From: Patescibacteria group bacterium
Lineage (GTDB): Bacteria > Patescibacteriota > Gracilibacteria > UBA1369
Assembly (NCBI GenBank): GCA_963169815.1
Contig: CAUJDC010000007.1
Location: 1-36,482 of the forward strand
Reading direction: 5' to 3'
DNA: 36,482 nucleotides
Below, one piece after another: positions 1 to 8,115 of this stretch. The stretch's first letter is position 1; each line of letters begins with the position of its first letter. The position numbers and the translations under genes were made by a program. The notes under the pieces were generated by a model. The model did not search any database. It saw only the letters and a list, made by a program, of their open reading frames with translations, and had not been told where the DNA came from.

Positions 1-1946
1 AAGAGTATTTGCTGTTTGTCCATGGCTTCACGGAAATTAAAGGCAGACTTGGTCTGACCAATGGTATTTCTCATGATTGAGTTAGTGATAAATGGACCAA
101 ACTTGGAAGAGAAGTAAGGAATCATTTCTTGCTTCTCACGATCTCCTGTATGAGCATATTCATGGTCCCAGAATGATTTAACTATCGGGTTTTTAATTTT
201 ACTGACTTTGTATTTCATAAATTCGTCATCAACGAAAATACGTGGCACATCAATCAAAGTAGCGCCTTCATCCTGATCTTCCATTAAAGTTAAACAGGCG
301 TTACGGAAATAATGCTGAATACGTGGACCAAAAATTTCATCACCGAAAAGCTTAATGAAGATCTCAGTGGCTTGGCTGGAAGCCATGTCCATTTCTTCTG
401 GGGTTTTAGCTTCGAGCATATTTAAGCCCATAGGTCTGTCTGTATCTGCTGGATTAAAAACCACACAGTCTTTCGCCCTTTCTTTGGGAACAAATGTTAC
501 TAATTCTTCAATTAAATCTCCATGTGGATCAATTACACCTACACCGTCGCCAACCTGAATGTCCTGTCTGGCCAGGAAACTTAAAAAAACGGATTTTCCC
601 GAACCAGATTTTCCAATGCAGTAATGATGTCTAGTACGATCTTTTCTGAGCATTCGAATTTCTTTTTTCACGCCACGATGGACATTGTAACCGAGTAAAA
701 TACCTTCTTTTGGGATTTCGACAGGTGCAGGAAGAACTTTGTATGGTAACCAGTTGATGCTTGGAGTGTGATTGTATCTACTGCAAGGTAAATGATAAAT
801 GGAAGTAATTTCTTCTGGTCCCATGATATTATTTTTTTCTCCAAAAATCCAAAATTTGGTATCAATGTAACGACCCTGATAATTGTGGGCCATAATAGCA
901 TTGTTGATAAAATCTATAGGGATGACCCTTCTGGTTTGGAACCAGTTTGAAGATTCATCACGGAACATGCTGAAAGCCAAACTGACATTATTGGTAATTT
1001 CCTCTGCTCTATGACTGGTTTTGGCTGAAGCAAAGTAACGGATAACTGTTCTATACATTGGTTGAGCTGCCTTTTCACCCATTTTCTTTGACCTTTCCTC
1101 GAGTGGTTGAAGCATGCGGACAAAACCGGTCTGACTATCTGGTTTTTCTTTGATAACTTTTTCATAACCAAAGAATAACCCGACAATAATTGAATTCAAA
1201 AAACCTAGACCCGGAATTGAAAACTTTTTAATACTTTTGCCTTTAAATAATATTGAAGCGTTGTGTTCGATTAGGCGATTGTACTTACGACTGCGTATTG
1301 GTCTCATAGTTACTTGAATGCCGGCGATTTCGTCATCTTCTAATTTTGAAAAGATATTAGTTAGATCATTAATAGGATCGTTTTCGGTTTGTTTGTAAGA
1401 TTTGAATGGAAACCAGAAAGGTTGAGTAAGATAAGCAAAGTATAATTTTAATTTATTACCCTTTTCAGTTAATTGGTATTTCTCCACAGGAATAATATCT
1501 GCATTTGGATAATATGAAGTGATCTGTTTTTCTAAAAGTTCACGATAAACTTTTGGAGTTGCTAGGTAAAAATCAATTAATTTTTTTTGAGCAACTATTT
1601 CAAAGGAGATAATATTGGAATCAAAAAGCGTTGTTTTGATAATATTTCTTAAACTGAGTTCAGAAATTTCATGGATATTACGAAAACACTGTTCCATGAC
1701 GCTAACTTTTTCTTTAAAGTCTTTTTCTTCTTTTTTTTCATTGTCCTTCTGAGAGTCTTCACGTGGTACGCGTATTTTTAAGTAAACGTTGCTCTGGTTT
1801 TGCCAGGAAATAAAGATCGCTTTAACTGTCCATCGAATTATGCGAAAACAAATGCCAATTGAAATAACCCAGATAAGCAAATTGATCAGACCAATGGTCC
1901 AATCTCCTTGCGTTATTTGTTCGATGGGATTTACTATTTCTGGCAT
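1..1946 (-). CDS. TraG/VirD4-like membrane-anchored ATPase, partial (C-terminus beyond window)
   Basis: An open frame runs from an ATG at 1946 off the left edge, giving about 648 residues without a stop. Seen: one hydrophobic segment near residues 18-38, then a soluble region, then a P-loop GKSGSGKS at about residues 445-452 followed by the strand VGVIDPHGDL. Downstream blocks such as FNPADTDRPMGLN and FGPRIQHYFRNACLTLM match the second ATPase at 14831-17302 almost position by position, so the two are paralogues. Family knowledge: such proteins are VirD4/TraG/HerA-like motors that pump DNA or protein at the membrane. The gene lies 32 nt downstream of glyS on the same strand and may be the last gene of that operon. 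No relaxase, pilin or other mating-pair genes are nearby, so the substrate is unknown. The Walker B region and C-terminus are outside the window. Confidence 0.85.
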   Translation of the reverse strand, partial: MPEIVNPIEQITQGDWTIGLINLLIWVISIGICFRIIRWTVKAIFISWQNQSNVYLKIRVPREDSQKDNEKKEEKDFKEKVSVMEQCFRNIHEISELSLRNIIKTTLFDSNIISFEIVAQKKLIDFYLATPKVYRELLEKQITSYYPNADIIPVEKYQLTEKGNKLKLYFAYLTQPFWFPFKSYKQTENDPINDLTNIFSKLEDDEIAGIQVTMRPIRSRKYNRLIEHNASILFKGKSIKKFSIPGLGFLNSIIVGLFFGYEKVIKEKPDSQTGFVRMLQPLEERSKKMGEKAAQPMYRTVIRYFASAKTSHRAEEITNNVSLAFSMFRDESSNWFQTRRVIPIDFINNAIMAHNYQGRYIDTKFWIFGEKNNIMGPEEITSIYHLPCSRYNHTPSINWLPYKVLPAPVEIPKEGILLGYNVHRGVKKEIRMLRKDRTRHHYCIGKSGSGKSVFLSFLARQDIQVGDGVGVIDPHGDLIEELVTFVPKERAKDCVVFNPADTDRPMGLNMLEAKTPEEMDMASSQATEIFIKLFGDEIFGPRIQHYFRNACLTLMEDQDEGATLIDVPRIFVDDEFMKYKVSKIKNPIVKSFWDHEYAHTGDREKQEMIPYFSSKFGPFITNSIMRNTIGQTKSAFNFREAMDKQQIL

Positions 1947-1978
1947 TTTTTTATTTTTATCTTATTATTTTAGCACAT

Positions 1979-3391
1979 TTAAGCCATTTTTTCGATTAAG
2001 TAGGCTTTTAAATCAGTTGTTTTAATGCGCTCTTGTGTCATAGTATCACGATGGCGAATTGTTACTGTCTGATCCTCTAAAGTCTGGAAATCGAAGGTTA
2101 AGCAGAAAGGTGTGCCTATTTCGTCCTGGCGACGATAACGTTTACCAATAGAGCCTGAAGTGTCAAAATCTATTCTAAAGTTCTTAATTAGCTCGTTGGC
2201 AAGCTCTTGCGCTTGTTCATTGAGTTTGTTAACTAAAGGTAAAACTGCGACTGTAATTGGGGCAATTTTAGGTAAAAACTTCAGAACTACCCTGGTTTCG
2301 TCATTTTCTACTTTTTCTTCGTGGTATGAACTTAGAAGTATGGCGAGGGCGAGTCTTCCTACACCAAAACTGGGTTCAATTACGTGTGGCGTGAGTGTTT
2401 TGTTGGTGTATGGGTCGAGGTAAGTGAGTTTTTGGCCAGAGAATTTTTCATGCTGTTTGAGATCGAAATCAGTTCTGTATGCACCAGCGGCAATCAATTC
2501 AGACCAGCCAAAAGGATATTGGAATTCTACATCAGTTGTTCCTTTGGAATAATGTGAAAGCTCATCTGGATCATGGTCACGCAATCGAACACGTTTTTTA
2601 TCAATGCCTAATTTTTCAGTAACGAAGTCCATGCTGTCGCTTTTCCATTTCTTAAATAGATCTTCCCAAGGAGTTTGTTCTGGATCAAAGAAATATTCGA
2701 TTTCCATTTGTTCGAATTCCCGTGTGCGGTAGATAAAATTGCCCGGAGTTATTTCATTTCTAAAAGCTTTACCTATTTGAGCTATACCAAATGGTAATTT
2801 TTTTCTACTAGTTTCTAAAACATTTTTGAAATTAACAAAAATACCTTGAGCTGTTTCTGGTCTCATATAGATATCTTTGCCTTCATCTTCAACCACTCCT
2901 TGTTTGGTTTTAAACATTAGGTTGAATGCTTTTGGCTCTGTCCAATCAGATGATTTGCAATTAGGACAAGCGATTTTTTTCTCAGCAATGAAAGCCAATA
3001 AATCTGTGGGTGGAGTTTTTTCACCGGCCCAGTTTTTTGGTCTTTCATCTGAAGAGTTCTCATGAGCCCATTTTTCTACCATTTTATCGGCTCTTTCTCT
3101 AGCTTTGCACTTTTTACAATCCATTAAAGGATCGCTGAAGCCTGCGACGTGACCAGAAGCTTCCCAAACAGTAGGATTCATCAAAATGGCTGAATCAAGA
3201 CCAACCATGTCCATTCTTTTTTCAACGAAAGTACTCCACCAAGTGTCTTTAATGTTTTTGATCAGTTGGGATCCGAGTGGGCCGTAATCCCAAGAGTTAG
3301 CGAGTCCACCATAAATTTCAGAACCAGGAAAAATAAAACCACGACGTTTGCAAAGGGCGATGATCTTTTCCATCGTTACTACTTCTAGCAT
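1979..3391 (-). CDS. glyS: Glycyl-tRNA synthetase (dimeric, class II)
   Basis: Charges tRNA-Gly with glycine in the cytoplasm. The N-terminal signature CKRRGFIFPGSEIYGG with WDYGPLG is diagnostic of the alpha2 (eukaryote/Gram-positive-like) GlyRS, not the alpha2beta2 GlyQ/GlyS form. Class II motif 2 is seen as FRNEITPGNFIYRTREFEQ, motif 3 lies around PSFGVGRLALA, and the C-terminal anticodon-binding domain covers about the last 100 residues. Two Cys-x2-Cys pairs (DCKKCK and ACPNCK) suggest a bound zinc in the insertion. The 470-residue length is usual. The ATG at 3391 sits 2 nt after the stop of the DUF3467 gene; a second in-frame ATG at 3373, just before EKIIALCKRR, is an equally good start. 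Neither has a clear Shine-Dalgarno, so translational coupling to the upstream gene is likely. Confidence 0.96.
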   Translation of the reverse strand: MLEVVTMEKIIALCKRRGFIFPGSEIYGGLANSWDYGPLGSQLIKNIKDTWWSTFVEKRMDMVGLDSAILMNPTVWEASGHVAGFSDPLMDCKKCKARERADKMVEKWAHENSSDERPKNWAGEKTPPTDLLAFIAEKKIACPNCKSSDWTEPKAFNLMFKTKQGVVEDEGKDIYMRPETAQGIFVNFKNVLETSRKKLPFGIAQIGKAFRNEITPGNFIYRTREFEQMEIEYFFDPEQTPWEDLFKKWKSDSMDFVTEKLGIDKKRVRLRDHDPDELSHYSKGTTDVEFQYPFGWSELIAAGAYRTDFDLKQHEKFSGQKLTYLDPYTNKTLTPHVIEPSFGVGRLALAILLSSYHEEKVENDETRVVLKFLPKIAPITVAVLPLVNKLNEQAQELANELIKNFRIDFDTSGSIGKRYRRQDEIGTPFCLTFDFQTLEDQTVTIRHRDTMTQERIKTTDLKAYLIEKMA

Positions 3392-3393
3392 AT

Positions 3394-3654
3394 TTAATTT
3401 GAATTATTAGATTTATTCTTGTTTCTCCAATCGAGCATGGCATTGGACAAAACATTCATCAAACTCTCAGCAGTGCGATGTGTAAGATTCACTCTGCTGA
3501 CTAATTTAATTGTTGCTTCTGGCAGATTCGGTATCATGTAGCCGAAGTCCAAAATTACTTCATTGTTGTTAACATGTATGGAAATGGCATTGGAGAAAAT
3601 CCCCTGCTCCATTTGTGACTCAATCTTTAAATTGATTTTATTTTGTTCGTTCAT
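3394..3654 (-). CDS. DUF3467 family small protein
   Basis: An 86-residue protein with the pattern of DUF3467: a glycine followed by a short strand (GIFSNAISIHVNNNEVILDFGYMIP), then a second strand and a C-terminal helix containing LTHRTAESLMNVLSNAM. The family is widespread in bacteria with no established biochemical role; I do not assign one. Its start overlaps the end of rlmN by 17 nt and its stop lies 2 nt before the upstream glyS start codon, so all three are almost certainly one transcript with coupled translation. The C-terminal tail is Asn/Lys rich and probably disordered. Confidence 0.8.
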   Translation of the reverse strand: MNEQNKINLKIESQMEQGIFSNAISIHVNNNEVILDFGYMIPNLPEATIKLVSRVNLTHRTAESLMNVLSNAMLDWRNKNKSNNSN

Positions 3655-4681
3655 CCTGTTTTTGCTTATTCTTATTTGCTAATTGTCCACAGGCAGCTGC
3701 AATGTCCTGTCCCATAGTGACTCTAACTGTAACACTGATGCCGTTTTTTTGTAAGATATTTTTGAATTTAATAATGTTTGTTTTTTCACTGCCAGTGATG
3801 CCGGCAATGTCAGTTGAATTGTAAGGAATAATATTGATATGAGTTAATTTGCCATTGCTAATTTTTGCCAATTCTTCAGCGGTTTCAGGTTGGTCGTTGA
3901 TGCCGTTTAACATTACATATTCAAAAGATACCCGTCTGTGAGTTTTTGCAGTATAGGCGTTGATTGAATCGAGTAATTCATCAATTTTCCAGCGACGGGC
4001 AACGGGCATGATGGACTCACGCATAGGCTGAGTAGGAGCATGCAAAGATAGTGCAAGATTAACCTGGAGAGGTTCATCAGTTAGTTTTTTTATACCATCG
4101 ACAATACCGGAAGTAGAAAGCGTGATACGACGAGCAGCTAAGTTTAGATAATCTGGATGATTGAGCATGCGAACAGATTCTAGAACATTGTCATAATTCA
4201 TAAATGGCTCTCCCATACCCATGTAAACGATATTGGAGATTGATTCACTTTGTTTTAATAAGTGAATATGAAAATAAAAAACCTGATCAAAAATTTCCTC
4301 TGCAGTTAGATTTCGGCCAAATTTCATTGTACCGGTCGCGCAGAACTTACAGCCCATCTGGCAGCCTGCTTGGCTGGAGATACAAATTGAATTTCTGCCG
4401 TCTTTATAACGCATTAAAACTGCTTCAACTTTTTGTCCGCCATTTATTTCAAAAAGGGCTTTTTCAGTGTTTTTTTTTGAAGAAACTATATGCAATACTG
4501 GTTTGATACTCAGCACTGGCAAAGCTTCAATGAGCTGTTGCTTTAATTCCACAGGTAATACCTGAATTTTGTGATAATCTGTTTTACCTTCTTTAAAAAC
4601 TGCGTGTAAGAACTGTTTTACTCTAAATTTTGGAGCGCCGAGTTTTTGGAAAACCTCTGACACTTCTTTAATTGTCTTCAT
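3638..4681 (-). CDS. rlmN: 23S rRNA (adenine-2503-C2)-methyltransferase
   Basis: Radical-SAM enzyme that methylates C2 of A2503 in 23S rRNA, and in some bacteria A37 of certain tRNAs. The radical-SAM cysteines are in CQMGCKFC at about residues 107-114. Also seen are the family blocks VYMGMGEPFMNYDNV, LALSLHAPT and FEYVMLNGIND, and a C-terminal region with VTVRVTMGQDIAAACGQL, where the conserved catalytic cysteine lies near the end. The frame is open up to 4777, but the extra N-terminal 32 residues would overlap the divergent promoter region, and family proteins begin near MKTIKEVSEVFQKLGAPKFR. I therefore place the start at the ATG at 4681 (347 residues). First gene of the rlmN, DUF3467, glyS operon. 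Confidence 0.95.
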   Translation of the reverse strand: MKTIKEVSEVFQKLGAPKFRVKQFLHAVFKEGKTDYHKIQVLPVELKQQLIEALPVLSIKPVLHIVSSKKNTEKALFEINGGQKVEAVLMRYKDGRNSICISSQAGCQMGCKFCATGTMKFGRNLTAEEIFDQVFYFHIHLLKQSESISNIVYMGMGEPFMNYDNVLESVRMLNHPDYLNLAARRITLSTSGIVDGIKKLTDEPLQVNLALSLHAPTQPMRESIMPVARRWKIDELLDSINAYTAKTHRRVSFEYVMLNGINDQPETAEELAKISNGKLTHINIIPYNSTDIAGITGSEKTNIIKFKNILQKNGISVTVRVTMGQDIAAACGQLANKNKQKQDERTK

Positions 4682-4770
4682 GGACTGTTGTATGGATTCT
4701 AACAACAGAATTTTAGGGGCTTTTATGCTCTTTGTATAGAGAAAATGTGAAAATGATATAAATTCGGTTT

Positions 4771-4798
4771 TTGACAATTGTGAGTAATAGAATATTTT
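4771..4798 (+). promoter_or_regulatory. Candidate promoter of the OmpR-like regulator
   Basis: TTGACA at 4771-4776 and TATTTT at 4793-4798, separated by 16 nt, end 20 nt before the ATG at 4819. The -35 box is perfect, the -10 box is weak. It lies in the gap between the divergent rlmN and regulator genes. Confidence 0.45.
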
Positions 4799-4818
4799 CT
4801 ATTCTTAACCTCAAATTT

Positions 4819-5484
4819 ATGACATTAGTAATTGTTTCAAAAACACTTAGGTCAGCGATAGGTTTGCAAAATGCTTTAAGGCTGGAAAGCCTAAGTTGCA
4901 CCGCCATGAGCTTAGACAAAGAAGAAAAACTTATTGATTATTTTCAGTCGTTGGAGGTTCTACCCAGAGCAGTTATACTAGATAGATTGAATTGGAACCT
5001 TGATTTAATTTCAGAATTTTTTAGCAAAACTGAAGTATTTATCATTACTGATAAAATTGAGCTAGTTTGTTTTTCTGAAAATATTTTTGAAGAAATTTTG
5101 ATTAGAGTTTATTTTGCACCGATTAATTTACAAATGTTGGCAGACGATATTAAGGCTGTTACTAGACTTAAACATAAATTGGTGACTGGACTTTTAATTT
5201 TTGATAGCTTTCAAATAAATCTGAACACTAGAACAATTTCTGACGGCAAAAAAGAAGTTGCTTTAAGAAATAAGGAGTTTGATCTGTTAGCTTATTTAGC
5301 TAGAAACAAAGGGAAAGTCGTTAGCAGAATAAATATTTTGGAGGAAGTTTGGGACATGAATGCTAGTGTATTGACTAATACGGTTGATGTTCATGTTAGT
5401 AGAATTAGAAATATTTTTAAAAAAGAATTTGGTGTAAATCCGCCAATTAAAACCATTCCTTGCAGTGGATACATAATTAATTAA
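4819..5484 (+). CDS. OmpR-like winged-helix regulator with degenerate receiver domain
   Basis: About 221 residues. The C-terminal 100 residues are a typical OmpR/PhoB winged helix: LRNKEFDLLAYLARNKGKVVSR, ILEEVWD, TNTVDVHVSRIRNIFKK and a final wing ending IKTIPCSGYIIN. The N-terminal part has receiver-like secondary structure, but the usual acidic pair after strand 1 is missing (LVIVSKT), and the strand-5 lysine is replaced (YFAPIN). An aspartate at VILDRLNW could occupy the phosphoacceptor place. It is therefore probably not controlled by ordinary phosphotransfer; no histidine kinase is nearby. The frame is open from 4771, but that start would sit inside the promoter -35, so the ATG at 4819 is preferred. 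Target genes are unknown. Confidence 0.8.
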   Translation: MTLVIVSKTLRSAIGLQNALRLESLSCTAMSLDKEEKLIDYFQSLEVLPRAVILDRLNWNLDLISEFFSKTEVFIITDKIELVCFSENIFEEILIRVYFAPINLQMLADDIKAVTRLKHKLVTGLLIFDSFQINLNTRTISDGKKEVALRNKEFDLLAYLARNKGKVVSRINILEEVWDMNASVLTNTVDVHVSRIRNIFKKEFGVNPPIKTIPCSGYIIN

Positions 5485-5547
5485 ATTTGAGTTTGCTTTT
5501 TTAAAAGAATAGATTAAAAATGTTGCCAGAGTTGCTAAATTAATAAT

Positions 5548-5576
5548 TTGGCTTTTGATTTAAAAACACATAAAAT
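5548..5576 (+). promoter_or_regulatory. Candidate sigma-A-type promoter of first sigma4-HARE gene
   Basis: TTGGCT at 5548-5553, 17-nt spacer, TAAAAT at 5571-5576, ending 14 nt before the ATG at 5591. The implied leader would be only a few nucleotides and no Shine-Dalgarno is visible. Confidence 0.5.
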
Positions 5577-5590
5577 TTAAAACTAAAAAT

Positions 5591-6628
5591 ATGTCGATTA
5601 CAACAGTAGAAAGCTTTGTTAAGAATATAGAAAATTTTCTTTTACTCCTTACACAAAAAGAAAGATTTGTAGTCGAAAGAAGATTCAATTTGGATCAAAA
5701 AGAAAAAGCAACTCTCGAAGAAATTGGGCAAAAATTTTCTGTTACTAGAGAAAGAATTAGACAAATTGAAAAAAATGCTCTGAACAAATTAAGAAGAAAT
5801 TTAGAAAACTGCCCATTAATTGATGCAGGTAATTTAGCTTATGAATACGTTGAAAGTTTTGGTGGAGTGGTTAAGGAGGACAATTTGATTGCTAAGATTT
5901 TGAATATTAAACCTGAATATAGCAAAGAATCGCTTCAGTTAATTTTTTCTATTGATAAAAGATTAGCCAGAATCCCAAACACAGTTTCTTTTCATCCTTA
6001 TGTGAAAATGATTCAGCTATCTCAAGCAAGCTTGGAAAACGTTTGTCGTCTGGCTGTAGAAGCTCTTGGCAAAGCTAAAAGCACTATGCTTGTCGACACC
6101 CTTGCTAAACAAGTATTAAATGACAAAACTTTACAATTATCTCAAGACGCTTTCTTGTCATTAATACAAGTTGATAAAAAAATTAAACTGATTGATGAAA
6201 AAACTGTTGGTCTTTATGAATGGAGAAATATTAATCCACGCACATTGAGAGACAAGATTTTCTTTGTTTTAAGAAATCAAAAAGAGCCTATGCATTTTGT
6301 TGACATTGCCAATAGAATTATTGAGTCAGGTTTTGATAAGAAAAAAATCAACTTGCAGGCAGTTCATAATGAACTGATCAGACATGATGATTTTATTTTA
6401 ATCGGAAGAGGAATTTATGGTTTGAGCGAATGGGGCTATAAGAGTGGTACTGTAGCGGATGTAATTGCCAGAATACTTGGAAATAAAGACTCTATGAGTC
6501 AGGAGGAAATTGTCGCGGAAGTCCTAAAACAAAGAAAGGTTAAACCGATCACCGTGATATTGAGTTTGAAGAACAAATCTCAATTTATGAGAGTTGGTCG
6601 TAAGCAATATGCTTTAAAAGGAGCTTAA
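5591..6628 (+). CDS. Sigma-70 region 4-like HTH fused to HARE-type winged helices (paralogue 1)
   Basis: A 345-residue protein. Residues about 19-72 match sigma-70 region 4, including LEEIGQKFSVTRERIRQIE and the following KLRR, the part of sigma that binds the -35 element. There is no region 2 or 3, so it cannot act as a complete sigma factor. Residues about 214-282 (NPRTLRDKIFFVLRNQKEP, FVDIANRI, AVHNELIRHDDF, GRGIYGLSEWG) match the HARE-HTH domain known from RNA polymerase delta subunit and HB1/ASXL proteins. The last 60 residues look like a second, shorter winged helix (VADVIARIL to RKQYALKG). The middle region about 73-210 is unassigned. Inferred role: a DNA-binding transcription modulator interacting with RNA polymerase. 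The gene at 9940-11031 is a full-length paralogue. Its end overlaps the convergent 6625-7539 gene by 4 nt. Confidence 0.85.
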   Translation: MSITTVESFVKNIENFLLLLTQKERFVVERRFNLDQKEKATLEEIGQKFSVTRERIRQIEKNALNKLRRNLENCPLIDAGNLAYEYVESFGGVVKEDNLIAKILNIKPEYSKESLQLIFSIDKRLARIPNTVSFHPYVKMIQLSQASLENVCRLAVEALGKAKSTMLVDTLAKQVLNDKTLQLSQDAFLSLIQVDKKIKLIDEKTVGLYEWRNINPRTLRDKIFFVLRNQKEPMHFVDIANRIIESGFDKKKINLQAVHNELIRHDDFILIGRGIYGLSEWGYKSGTVADVIARILGNKDSMSQEEIVAEVLKQRKVKPITVILSLKNKSQFMRVGRKQYALKGA

Positions 6629-7539
6629 ATTTTGACTAAATTACCCTTAAGAGGACTATTTTGCTTGATTTTGAGATAGTTCTCTTTTATTTGTTGATAA
6701 ATTTGTTTCTCTGATTCTTTATTGGCTTTGACCAGAGATTTCGCAGCGTAATTCATTGCTATAACGTTTTTCTCATCTATTAAAAGTATTCTTTCGCAAA
6801 GTTGAATGGCACTGTCATAACTTTTTTTGATGTACAGAGTTTTAATTTCTTCAATTGTCTTGAAAATAAAATCCTTCTGGCTTTCTATTCGATATTCCTG
6901 ATAACGGTTTTTTGTTTTAGTAATTAAATTTAATACTTTTTGGTTTTCACTGTCTATCTTTTTTAACTTTAATAAAAAAATAATTGTGTCTTCGTACTTT
7001 TGGCTATTTAACAAACCGTCATTTTCTTTAAGCAATTTCCCAATCCAAATTTGCTTAACTTTTTGTTTGAGCGAATTGATGTGTGCTATATCAAAATTGC
7101 TTGTGGTGAATTGATCCAATTTAGTCAGTGTTTTTTCAAAATCTAAAGTTTCTCCCTTTTCTTTTACCTCTTTTTCTAGATCTTTAATGACGGCATTTCT
7201 TTTATCTTGATATGAGGCGTCCATCATTTTTTTGGCAGCAACAATTTTATCTCCTATGATGGGAAAATCATTGATGTAGGTTTGAAGTGGAGCAATTTTG
7301 CCTAGATATTCTTCATACTTTCCTTCCTTAAGCAACTTTTCCAAATTATTAAGTTCTGAGACAATTGCTCTTTCATTATGCCTTTTTACTTCGTTTTCTA
7401 TTTTATTTTTTTGTTTAATAAACCCGCCATTCTCTGGGTCCAAGGCGAGAATTTGATTGACCAGCTTATAGGCTTCAGCCCATCTCTCACTGGCAATCAT
7501 TTCATCGATTTTCTGTTTGATTTCTTTGGTTGATTCCAT
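6625..7539 (-). CDS. Helical-repeat (TPR-like) protein of unknown function
   Basis: A 304-residue lysine- and glutamate-rich protein with no signal peptide or membrane segment. It contains degenerate helix-turn-helix units that resemble TPRs: AEAYKLVNQILALDPENG near residues 18-35, EDTIIFLLKLKKIDSEN near 183-199 and DSAIQLCERILLIDEKN near 243-259. The rest is predicted as long charged helices. Such proteins usually act as cytoplasmic scaffolds; no partner can be named here. The gene is convergent with the first sigma4-HARE gene and overlaps it by 4 nt; its 3' coding sequence carries that gene's apparent terminator. Confidence 0.75.
   Translation of the reverse strand: MESTKEIKQKIDEMIASERWAEAYKLVNQILALDPENGGFIKQKNKIENEVKRHNERAIVSELNNLEKLLKEGKYEEYLGKIAPLQTYINDFPIIGDKIVAAKKMMDASYQDKRNAVIKDLEKEVKEKGETLDFEKTLTKLDQFTTSNFDIAHINSLKQKVKQIWIGKLLKENDGLLNSQKYEDTIIFLLKLKKIDSENQKVLNLITKTKNRYQEYRIESQKDFIFKTIEEIKTLYIKKSYDSAIQLCERILLIDEKNVIAMNYAAKSLVKANKESEKQIYQQIKENYLKIKQNSPLKGNLVKI
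6649..6692 (+). terminator. Intrinsic terminator of first sigma4-HARE gene, inside the opposing gene
   Basis: AAGAGGACTAT at 6649-6659 pairs with ATAGTTCTCTT at 6676-6686 (11 bp, one G-U), with a 16-nt loop and a T-rich tail to 6692. It lies 20 nt after the stop at 6628 and within the C-terminal codons of the convergent gene. Confidence 0.65.
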
Positions 7540-7587
7540 TTAATTTAATTTATCTTACAATTGTAGCATATTCTTGGCTTAATTTCA

Positions 7588-7616
7588 TTCAAAAGTACTC
7601 TTTTTTATGCTATAAT
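7588..7616 (+). promoter_or_regulatory. Near-consensus promoter with extended -10, giving a nearly leaderless mRNA
   Basis: TTCAAA at 7588-7593, 17-nt spacer, TATAAT at 7611-7616, preceded by TGC so that an extended -10 (TGnTATAAT) is formed. The -10 box overlaps the ATG at 7615, which rules that codon out as the main start. The next in-frame ATG at 7627 is about 4 nt from the expected start of transcription. Confidence 0.75.
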
Positions 7617-7626
7617 GAGTTTAGTT

Positions 7627-8115
7627 ATGGACAATAAAGCTTTAAAATTAGGTAATAATGTAGAGTCTCAAGAAACTTTGGAGTCATCCTTAAAAGATTT
7701 AGGCACTTCGACAGAAGTAGTTGAGGCTAAGGAGTCTATTGCACGTAATATTGATCAGACGGCTGAGGATTCCGCAGAGGGCCAATTTAGTGAAAACAAT
7801 AAAAAAGATAGTGGCAAATACAATCAAGCTGCGAATGACAATGCTGTTAAAGCGGAGGCCAGGGTAAAAACACTTCCTAGCGTGTCTGTCATGAAAGAAC
7901 AGACTATTACAGCTATTGAGCAGGAATTAGCCAAAACTCAACAAGAAATTGAGCAAGCATTGTCTTCTAAGGTGGTTCCTTTTGAATTAAATGAAAAAGT
8001 ACGCCGAGCAAGATTCCTTAATGGATTACTTGGAGAATTAAAGAGAGCGGTAAAACTTGCTGAGGATTTTGTCATGAATCTATGGAAGCAGTACGTTCAG
8101 GGAAGGAAGAATTAG
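7627..8115 (+). CDS. Small acidic, helical protein of unknown function
   Basis: About 162 residues. The N-terminal two thirds is acidic and low in hydrophobics, probably disordered (Glu/Ser/Asn rich up to about residue 85). The C-terminal part forms two helices: a Gln/Glu-rich coiled coil (TAIEQELAKTQQEIEQAL) and an Arg/Lys-rich amphipathic helix ending in KLAEDFVMNLWKQYVQG. No signal peptide. An ATG at 7615 gives four more residues, but it lies within the -10 box, so the ATG at 7627 is chosen. The stop overlaps the convergent glycosyltransferase by 4 nt. The strong promoter suggests a well-expressed product; I do not recognise a family. Confidence 0.7.
   Translation: MDNKALKLGNNVESQETLESSLKDLGTSTEVVEAKESIARNIDQTAEDSAEGQFSENNKKDSGKYNQAANDNAVKAEARVKTLPSVSVMKEQTITAIEQELAKTQQEIEQALSSKVVPFELNEKVRRARFLNGLLGELKRAVKLAEDFVMNLWKQYVQGRKN

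Noticed and set aside
4682-4777. Longer N-terminus of RlmN starting at 4777
   Set aside because: Family proteins begin near the ATG at 4681, and the extension would overlap the divergent promoter region.
4771-4818. Start of the OmpR-like regulator at 4771
   Set aside because: That codon lies within a perfect -35 box; the ATG at 4819 begins the receiver strand directly.
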